From contig JAYUOV010000287.1 of NCBI GenBank assembly GCA_043760535.1, forward strand, positions 1-26,218: a stretch of DNA of 26,218 nucleotides, read 5' to 3'. The notes beneath the pieces are model-generated. The model worked only from the letters and a program-made list of their open reading frames with translations. It had not been told where the DNA came from and did no database searches. This DNA is from JAZKFT01 sp043760535 (GTDB lineage: Bacteria > Bacteroidota > Bacteroidia > Chitinophagales > Chitinophagaceae). Shown here piece after piece: positions 7,598-13,656 of this stretch. How positions within the stretch are numbered: the stretch's first letter is position 1; the number at the start of each line of letters is the position of its first letter. The position numbers were made by a program, and so were the translations under genes.

Positions 7598-8290
7598 ATG
7601 TCGATAAAGATTTTATACGTAGAGGATGAAATGTTTCTTGGAAAAATAGTAAAAGAAAGCCTGGAAAGCCGTGGGCTGATGGTACAGATGGAAAGCGATG
7701 GTGCTAAGGTAATTGCCGCATTCCGTAAATTTCAGCCCGACATTTGTGTGCTGGATGTAATGCTGCCGAACAAAGATGGTTTTCAATTGGCCAAAGAAAT
7801 AAGAGAGATTGACAAGCAAATTCCCATTCTTTTTCTCACCGCAAAAACACAAACCGACGATGTGGTAAAAGGCTTTAGCATGGGCGGCAACGATTACATC
7901 CGCAAGCCATTTAGCATGGAAGAACTCATTGTTCGCATTGATAATTTACTGGCAATTAAGAGTAGTATAAAAAAAGAAGTTGCCGGCAATGCCGATGTAC
8001 TACAAATGGGTGTATTTACTTTTTACCTGCACAAGCAGGTGCTACAATCGCCGGCCGAAGAACGCAAACTGAGCTACCGCGAAAGCGAACTGCTAAAACT
8101 TCTCTACAACAACCGAAACGGCATTACCGACCGTAGGGACATACTTAACGAACTTTGGGGCAACGACAGCTTTTTTAACAGCCGCAACCTTGATGTGTAT
8201 GTAACCCGCCTTCGCAGCTACCTAAAAGAAGACCCATCGGTAGAAATACTCACTATTAAAGGTATTGGGTATAGGTTTGTGGTTGAGTAA
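7598..8290 (+). CDS. OmpR-family DNA-binding response regulator
   Basis: This 230-residue two-component response regulator is the likely partner of the kinase at 5835. Residues 1-120 form the receiver: the acidic pocket YVEDE at 7-11, the phospho-acceptor Asp53 in CVLDVMLP, the TAKTQ switch region and Lys103 in RKPF. Residues about 135-230 form a winged-helix DNA-binding domain of the OmpR/PhoB type, with ELWGND, the recognition-helix segment SRNLDVYVTRLR and a terminal GIGYRFV hairpin. It acts in the cytoplasm by binding promoters. The ATG start follows AACTGC repeats directly, with no obvious Shine-Dalgarno, as is common in this phylum. A hairpin terminator follows at 8336-8355. Confidence 0.95.
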   Translation: MSIKILYVEDEMFLGKIVKESLESRGLMVQMESDGAKVIAAFRKFQPDICVLDVMLPNKDGFQLAKEIREIDKQIPILFLTAKTQTDDVVKGFSMGGNDYIRKPFSMEELIVRIDNLLAIKSSIKKEVAGNADVLQMGVFTFYLHKQVLQSPAEERKLSYRESELLKLLYNNRNGITDRRDILNELWGNDSFFNSRNLDVYVTRLRSYLKEDPSVEILTIKGIGYRFVVE

Positions 8291-8335
8291 TGCTTAGCTT
8301 TATTAAATTTTTTTTGGCTGCCTACAAATTATTTT

Positions 8336-8355
8336 TGGGCGAAGGCCCATTTTTA
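8336..8355 (+). terminator. Hairpin terminator after the response regulator
   Basis: TGGGC and GCCCA form a 5-bp stem around a GAAG loop, followed by a T run. It lies 45 bases after the regulator stop and before the next plus-strand gene. Confidence 0.6.
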
Positions 8356-8387
8356 TTAGCTTAAAATTTCTACAACCCAACCATTGT

Positions 8388-9398
8388 ATGCACATTCGAA
8401 ACATAGCCCGCTGCTGCTGTATGTTGTTATTAATGGCTAGTTGGCAGCCTAGTTTGTTTGCACAAAAAGACAGTTGCGGTTTACACAAAAAAGATAGCTC
8501 CACCTTTGTGGAAAATTTTGCCAGAACAAATTATGTTCAGGTTTATTCCGGTTTTTTTAGACGCCAGTTTCATTTTATTCCCCGCAAAATGGGCGTAACA
8601 CGGGGTGTAAAAGAAGTAAGGCTATCCTCTAACGCAGCAGCTTTTGCAGGTATTCGTGTTAAGTACAAAAAACTGAGTGCCTATTTTGAAACGGCCATCC
8701 CACAAACAGCATTGGTACACAGCAGCAAAACCTCTGTAAAGGGCTACTCATTTTTTGCAAGTCAATTTTATGAAAAATGGGGGGTTACCGGCTTTTTTAA
8801 TTGGAACAAAGGACTGCTTACCGCTTCCAATGGCCTTATGCGATATACCGATAGGAACGACCTTCGGATGCTTACTACAGGAGCTTATGTTTACCGCATT
8901 TTCAACCCCAAAAAGTTCTCTTACCAGGCCGCTAATTCACAGTCTAAATTGCAGTTACAAAGCCATGGCTCTTTTGCTTTGATGAGCACCATTTTATACC
9001 GGAAGCTCTATTCAAACGAAAGCATTATACCCGATTCTATAAGCAAATACCATATAACAGGTAGTATGGAGGCCTCCAAAAATTTACAGTTTTATTCAAC
9101 CCAAATAAGGCCCGGCTATATTTATAACCTGGTGTTTAAGCAAGGCAAATACTTTATGGCCCCCGCTCTATATGCAGGCATGGGTGCCGATTATCACGTG
9201 TTTAAAACCGAAAACGAAAAATACGGCGGCGCCAATTTTAACTGGGGCTACCGGTTTAAAATGGTAGCTGGTATCAATGGTAAAAAAATGGCACTAACCG
9301 CAGAACTACTTACCGATAGAACTACTACCCATCTCTATTTCAGCAAGCTGAACAATATTTACAACGAGGTAAGTATTAACGCATCGTATAGGTTTTAG
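8388..9398 (+). CDS. DUF4421-like exported beta-barrel protein
   Basis: This is a 336-residue exported protein. Residues 1-25 are a signal peptide with a cysteine-containing hydrophobic core (ARCCCMLLL) and an FA|Q cleavage site. The mature part is rich in alternating aromatic and polar residues and ends in NASYRF, a terminal Phe as in outer-membrane barrels. The segments FRRQFHF, GIRVKYKKLSAYFE and SFFASQFYEKWGVTGFFNWNKG resemble the Bacteroidota DUF4421 family, whose function is unknown; this is by eye, not by search. Upstream is the terminator of the regulator gene, so it has its own promoter or depends on read-through. It is followed by a dispersed repeat at 9434. Confidence 0.75.
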   Translation: MHIRNIARCCCMLLLMASWQPSLFAQKDSCGLHKKDSSTFVENFARTNYVQVYSGFFRRQFHFIPRKMGVTRGVKEVRLSSNAAAFAGIRVKYKKLSAYFETAIPQTALVHSSKTSVKGYSFFASQFYEKWGVTGFFNWNKGLLTASNGLMRYTDRNDLRMLTTGAYVYRIFNPKKFSYQAANSQSKLQLQSHGSFALMSTILYRKLYSNESIIPDSISKYHITGSMEASKNLQFYSTQIRPGYIYNLVFKQGKYFMAPALYAGMGADYHVFKTENEKYGGANFNWGYRFKMVAGINGKKMALTAELLTDRTTTHLYFSKLNNIYNEVSINASYRF

Positions 9399-9433
9399 CT
9401 GCTGGCTTTTTATTTTTTTAGCCGGGCTTTTGA

Positions 9434-9503
9434 GCCCTGATGGAGCGACATTGGCGAACGTTGTAAATCCCGTAGCATTACGGGACTCCGTTCATCTGAT
9501 TGC
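9434..9503. repeat. Copy 2 of the 70-bp dispersed inverted repeat
   Basis: This is the reverse complement of 1-70 with two mismatches. The palindrome CCCGTA/TACGGG lies at 9469-9484. A GGGCT/AGCCC hairpin at 9424-9437 overlaps its left edge. It sits in the gap between the DUF4421-like gene and the aminotransferase; its flanks do not match those of copy 1. Confidence 0.85.
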
Positions 9504-9615
9504 TACTATTAAACCCTTCCAACCTTTCGTTACAAAATGAAGCTTTAGAAATCTGCTTGTTGCTGCAAATCAGCCTAAAACCGTTTGTGCCGTCCCGGAT
9601 AAAACATCCTTATAC

Positions 9616-9657
9616 AAATCAGACATCACAAATCAGACATCATAAATCACAAATCCT
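9616..9657. repeat. Short heptanucleotide array (AAATCAG/ACATCAC units)
   Basis: Six 7-mers in one register: AAATCAG, ACATCAC, AAATCAG, ACATCAT, then AAATCAC and AAATCCT. The sequence differs from the other arrays in the window but the 7-nt period is the same. It ends where a -7-like promoter element begins, about 30 bases upstream of the aminotransferase start. Confidence 0.75.
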
Positions 9658-9664
9658 ACATTTG
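9657..9664 (+). promoter_or_regulatory. Candidate Bacteroidota -7 element TACATTTG
   Basis: TACATTTG matches the Bacteroidota -7 consensus TAnnTTTG and lies 22 bases before the aminotransferase ATG. I see no good TTTG at the -33 position, because that place is filled by the heptamer array, so this is tentative. Confidence 0.35.
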
Positions 9665-9685
9665 CCCCGCCAAAACAAAACGAAC

Positions 9686-10951
9686 ATGAGCCAGCCTACA
9701 CTTAGCCACCTTGCCGAAACATTGATCGGAAGCGAAATTGTAAAACTCGGTAATGCCATCCGCCAGCGTATAGCTGCAGGAGAAACCATTTACAATTTCA
9801 CCATCGGCGATTTTGACCCTAATATTTTTCCTATACCTGCACTACTGGAAACGCTGATTATAGACGCCTACAAAAACCACCATACCAGCTACCCCGCCGC
9901 CGAAGGCGAAATGGAACTGCGCAAAGCCATAAGCCAGTTTATTAAAACCAAAGAAGGGATAGATTATGGCGTGGACGAAATACAGGTAGCCTCAGGTGGC
10001 CGGCCATTGATTTATACCATCTTCAGAGCCATTGTAGATAAAGGCGACAAGGTTATATATGCCGTACCAAGCTGGAACAATAACCACTACGCACACATGA
10101 CCGATGGCGAACATTGCCTGATAGACGCCACGCCTGAAAACAATTTTATGCCCACCGCAGCAAACATTGCACCCCATGTAAAGGGTGCCACCTTAATATG
10201 CCTCTGTACCCCGCAAAACCCCACCGGTACTACACTTACCAAAGATGCCCTGGCAGATATTTGCCAACTTATTTTGATAGAAAACGCCAGCCGTGGCGCA
10301 GATGAAAAAAAGCTCTACCTCATGTTCGACCAAATGTATTGGACGCTTACCTATGGCGAAATAGAACATTACAACCCCGTTACGCTGTTCGCCGAAATGA
10401 AGGCGTACACCATTTTTGTAGATGGTATTAGTAAAGCATTTGCTGCTACCGGTGTACGTGTGGGGTGGAGCCTTGGTCCGGCTTTTATCATTACAAAAAT
10501 GAAAGCTATACTTAGCCATCTTGGTGCCTGGGCGCCCATGGCCGAGCAAAAAGCAATAGCCCAATATCTATATCAAACAGATGCTATAGACCAATACCTG
10601 ACACACTTTAAAAGCGAACTGGAATACCGCCTTCACAATATTTACGAAGGTATTATGAAGCTGAAAAGTGAGGGCCACGCCGTAAATGCGGTTACGCCAC
10701 AGGCAGCGATTTATCTAACTGTCCGTTTCGATTTAACGGGCCGCACCACGGCCGATGGCACTGTTTTAAACACTCAGGAAGATGTAACCAATTACCTGCT
10801 TAGCGAAGCCAAACTGGCCATCGTACCTTTCTATTGCTTTGGTGCAGATAAAACCAATGCCTGGTATCGGCTAAGTGTGGGCACTTGTAAAAAAGAACAA
10901 ATTGGAGCGATGCTGGATCAGTTGAGTGAGGCTTTGAATAAATTGGTGTAA
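9686..10951 (+). CDS. Pyridoxal-phosphate-dependent aminotransferase, class I/II
   Basis: This 421-residue cytoplasmic enzyme of PLP fold type I is related to aspartate/aromatic aminotransferases. It transfers an amino group between an amino acid and a 2-oxo acid; the exact substrate cannot be told. Visible landmarks are Asn178 in NPTG, Asp215 and Tyr218 in DQMYW, the Schiff-base Lys250 in SKAFAATGVRVGW with its following Arg, and Arg395 in WYRLSVG, the likely substrate-carboxylate contact. The ATG at 9686 was chosen because the frame open from 9500 starts at a TTG inside the 70-bp repeat and its extra residues look non-coding. It has no biosynthetic neighbour. The strand switches after it and base composition drops sharply downstream. 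Confidence 0.93.
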   Translation: MSQPTLSHLAETLIGSEIVKLGNAIRQRIAAGETIYNFTIGDFDPNIFPIPALLETLIIDAYKNHHTSYPAAEGEMELRKAISQFIKTKEGIDYGVDEIQVASGGRPLIYTIFRAIVDKGDKVIYAVPSWNNNHYAHMTDGEHCLIDATPENNFMPTAANIAPHVKGATLICLCTPQNPTGTTLTKDALADICQLILIENASRGADEKKLYLMFDQMYWTLTYGEIEHYNPVTLFAEMKAYTIFVDGISKAFAATGVRVGWSLGPAFIITKMKAILSHLGAWAPMAEQKAIAQYLYQTDAIDQYLTHFKSELEYRLHNIYEGIMKLKSEGHAVNAVTPQAAIYLTVRFDLTGRTTADGTVLNTQEDVTNYLLSEAKLAIVPFYCFGADKTNAWYRLSVGTCKKEQIGAMLDQLSEALNKLV

Positions 10952-10965
10952 CAGTCAATATGAAA

Positions 10966-11139
10966 TTAAAAATCCGCCTTGTTAGATAAAATATCAGCAA
11001 AGCCTGCATCTTTAAATGCTTTTATAACAGCAGGATCTTTTTTAAACTTTTTAATACCTGTTTCAAAAACAGGCATGCTTTTATATCCATAATATCCTTT
11101 GCTTTCTGCGTGTAAGCTTGGTACTATAATAACACTCAT
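10966..11139 (-). CDS. Small ORF of unknown function, possibly the 3' remnant of a longer gene
   Basis: A 57-codon frame opens with ATG at 11139. Its product is lysine-rich with a protein-like sequence (SVIIVPSLHAE, GYYGYKSMPVFETG, AFKDAGFADILS). The frame stays open without an ATG for 20 more codons, to 11199. A neighbouring frame further upstream reads FIEKKNDSVYQFYDKKIKI before its own stop. This hints that a longer gene has been broken by a small indel in A-rich DNA. I do not recognise the family. It lies just beyond the aminotransferase, convergent with it, in very AT-rich sequence. Confidence 0.35.
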   Translation of the reverse strand: MSVIIVPSLHAESKGYYGYKSMPVFETGIKKFKKDPAVIKAFKDAGFADILSNKADF

Positions 11140-11291
11140 CGCTAATTTAAAAATCTTTTCATCTGGTTCTAGTTTTTCTTCATCTAATTTTATTGATATT
11201 TATTTTAATTTTTTTATCATAAAATTGATAGACGCTATCATTTTTTTTTTCTATAAATTTAATGTAAAGGTGTATTAAAAATAAGGCAATA

Positions 11292-11319
11292 AAAATGCCC
11301 TTCTACAAAAGGGCATTTT
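11292..11319. terminator. 11-bp bidirectional hairpin terminator
   Basis: AAAATGCCCTT and AAGGGCATTTT form a perfect 11-bp stem with a 6-nt loop. On the minus strand the stem leads into a T run, 19 bases after the stop of the gene ending at 11338. Confidence 0.85.
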
Positions 11320-11337
11320 GACTTTATGAAAAGTAAA

Positions 11338-12605
11338 TTATTTAATGTCGTAACTCCCACCATCTTTTGATTTTTCAGCAATAAATAAAACCTCACCACC
11401 TTTAATTTTTATTGTAGAGCCTACACAGAAAGTAAGTGTTTTAAATCCTCTTTCTATAAAATCATATGTCGCATAAGAGGCGCCACATGGTGCACTAGCT
11501 GGTGTTATAACCTCTATTTGCAATCTATAACCCCTTCGGTTGTTTATCATCTTAGTTACTAAAATTTCTCTTTTTTTGTCATCCAAAGCTTTCTGCTTTG
11601 CATTTTCTGCGGCTATTTCCTTTTCAAACTTATTTCTAGAGGTAATATAAGTTGCCTTAACTTTTGTATCAAATTCATTTCTTTGAGATGTGCTTACACT
11701 TTTCACAATTAAATCTGTAATAGAACTTATTGTTGATGCATTATCGCTACTAAAACTAAGCGCTCCAGTTTCTTTTTTAATTTTCAATTCGTTTGGTTCA
11801 TGCAGCTCTATTTCAGACTCACCTTTATACGGTATGGTAATAACCATATTGCCACCAGGCTTTGTTAATTTAAAATTCGCCATTTGTAAACTACTTAATG
11901 GTATTTTTAAGATATCAGCATCGGCAGGGCTCATCTGATTATGTTCTTTTATATGATATTTATATAAATGGGTGCCGTTTACCACATCTAAAAACTTGTA
12001 TTCGTCAGAACCCAGATATTGCAGTGAAACACCGTCGTTACTAATAAAATATGTTTTTTTGTTATGTTGTGAGTAAAAACTATGCCGGCTAGCTTTTGCT
12101 GCATTACGACCGAGTTTTTCTACCTCCGTTTTATCGTAAGGGTACATACGTAGAATTAATTCATTTCCTTCGTGTTCAAAAGAAAAAAGAACTACGCCTT
12201 CATCTTCTTTGCTGCTAGTATATAACTTACCTTCTGCATTTAATGTGGGTGATGTTAATTTTAATTTGTTATTATCTAGTGTATAATTACCTGTAGTTAC
12301 TACTTTATTTTCACTACTTATAAAATGAAAAGTATTATCAGCATCAAAAAATACATTATGACTAAAGGTTTTTTGTAATTTGCCATACAGTTTACTAGCT
12401 TTCTCATAATTCTCTTCTTTCAAAGTAGCATCTGCCTTGTATTTCTTTTTTGCAAATTGTTCAACATAGCTTTCATTATTAGATGAACTATTGCCCGTAG
12501 CGGCATTGTTTACTTTGTCTTTTAGTTTTTTTAACAGGCCTTGTGCATTTGTTTCAAAACCCACCAAATACAAAATTGAGAAAAGGAAGAAATAGATTTT
12601 TTCAT
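11338..12605 (-). CDS. Exported protein of unknown function with an apparent frameshift in its signal peptide
   Basis: The long open frame (11338 to about 12600) encodes a lysine- and asparagine-rich protein that I do not recognise. Its frame upstream of the first usable start (a TTG at 12573) continues as IYFFLFSILYLVGFETNAQ, a perfect signal-peptide core with an A|Q site. The only sensible ATG, at 12603-12605, is one base out of frame with it. Adding one A to the run of six at 12597-12602 would give MKKIYFFLF... and restore a normal gene of 421 residues. The mature part has a charged N-terminal region (residues about 20-80), a beta-rich middle, a region near 315-345 that looks helical, and two cysteines near the C-terminus. 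Base composition is much poorer in GC than the flanking genes, suggesting acquisition. A strong terminator follows. Confidence 0.65.
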
Positions 12606-12773
12606 TTTTATTTTTTTGTTTAAAAATTGCTGGTAAAATCAGCCTGGTTTATTCCCTAATCATGATTTACTATTTTAAATTGATAACGTCGTTACACAGT
12701 TGTATGTACCCTATAATTAAAGCATGCACCTGAATAAGATATTTGCACTTTGGGTAGCAAAGCAGGGCATCTT

Positions 12774-13514
12774 TTACCCAATTAATCTCAGCAAATCCTC
12801 CTGTTTTTCTTTACTTACCGATAGCTCTTTCCCATTGCTCATGGTTAGGATGCCGCCATCAAAACGAGTGAATTTGTTAATGTGGTTAATGTTAACCAGA
12901 TAGCTGCGGTGTATGCGAAAAAAGTGGGGTTTAGTCGCCAGTTTTTCTTCAAAATATTTCAGCTTTCGGCTGGTGGTCATTTTTTTACCGCTGGTTAAAT
13001 AGAGGTCGGTGTAAGCGCCTTCGGCTTCTATGTAAACCAGTGCTTCGGCTTCTATAAAAGTAAATCCATTGCTATCGGGTATTGCAAGGCGGGTAAATGC
13101 ATCGGGCTGTAAAGTATTGGCCAGTTGATGGTAATGTAACACCTGTTGCTGTGGCGTTTGATTTTTTACTTTGGTTACCGCATTAACCAATTCTGTTATT
13201 TGAATGGGTTTAAGCAGGTAATCCACAGCATTTAGCTTAAAAGCTTGCACCGCAAACTCGTTGTAGGCCGTTGTAAAAATGATGTTGAACTGTATATCGG
13301 CAGCATCAAAAAAGTCGAGTATCTCCAGGCCGCTGTGTCCAGGCATTTCTATGTCGAGAAAAACAATATCGGGCTTGGTTTTGTGAATGAGTTTGATGCC
13401 ATTGGGTAGGTCTTCGGCATCCCCGCATAGTGTTATGTCCGGGCAATTTTCAGCCAGTATGGTAGCCAATAATTGGCGAGCCCTTTTTTCATCATCTATA
13501 ATAATTGCTTTCAC
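12774..13514 (-). CDS. LytTR-family response regulator
   Basis: This 246-residue response regulator has a receiver domain (residues 1-120: DDE at 7-9, phospho-acceptor Asp54 in IVFLDIEMPG, TTAYNEFA switch segment, LLKP with the conserved Lys) and a C-terminal LytTR DNA-binding domain (about 145-244: YIEAEGAYTDLYL, the FFRIHRSYLVNINHI core). The GTG at 13514 is preferred. A longer frame from an ATG at 13610 begins inside a terminator hairpin and its first 32 residues do not look like protein. It is the last gene of a minus-strand cluster with the T9SS protein and the LytS-like sensor, and is most likely that sensor's partner. The hairpin at 13587-13624 between it and the T9SS gene suggests partly separate transcription. 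Confidence 0.92.
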   Translation of the reverse strand: MKAIIIDDEKRARQLLATILAENCPDITLCGDAEDLPNGIKLIHKTKPDIVFLDIEMPGHSGLEILDFFDAADIQFNIIFTTAYNEFAVQAFKLNAVDYLLKPIQITELVNAVTKVKNQTPQQQVLHYHQLANTLQPDAFTRLAIPDSNGFTFIEAEALVYIEAEGAYTDLYLTSGKKMTTSRKLKYFEEKLATKPHFFRIHRSYLVNINHINKFTRFDGGILTMSNGKELSVSKEKQEDLLRLIG

Positions 13515-13586
13515 TGCTATGCCTGTTATTTTGGTGTGGTTAAAGTATCGTGTTGGGTGTAAATGTAATTTTTTACCACATGGATA

Positions 13587-13624
13587 AAACGTCCCTGTAT
13601 GTTTTATCATACAGGGAGCCGTTT
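13587..13624 (-). terminator. Hairpin terminator after the T9SS protein gene
   Basis: CCCTGTATG and CATACAGGG pair over 9 bp with a 6-nt loop (13593-13616). An outer AAACG/CGTTT pairing (13587-13591 with 13620-13624) follows after small bulges. On the minus strand it leads into CGTTTTAT. It lies 33 bases after the T9SS gene stop. Confidence 0.7.
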
Positions 13625-13656
13625 CTTTTTTGATGTGGTGTGGGTTGGTTGATATT

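Noticed and set aside
9500..9685. N-terminal extension of the aminotransferase from a TTG at 9500
   Set aside because: It starts inside the 70-bp repeat, runs through the heptamer array and does not look like protein; the ATG at 9686 gives the normal family length.
13515..13610. Longer LytTR regulator start at the ATG at 13610
   Set aside because: The first codons lie in the terminator hairpin of the upstream gene, and the receiver domain starts directly after the GTG at 13514.
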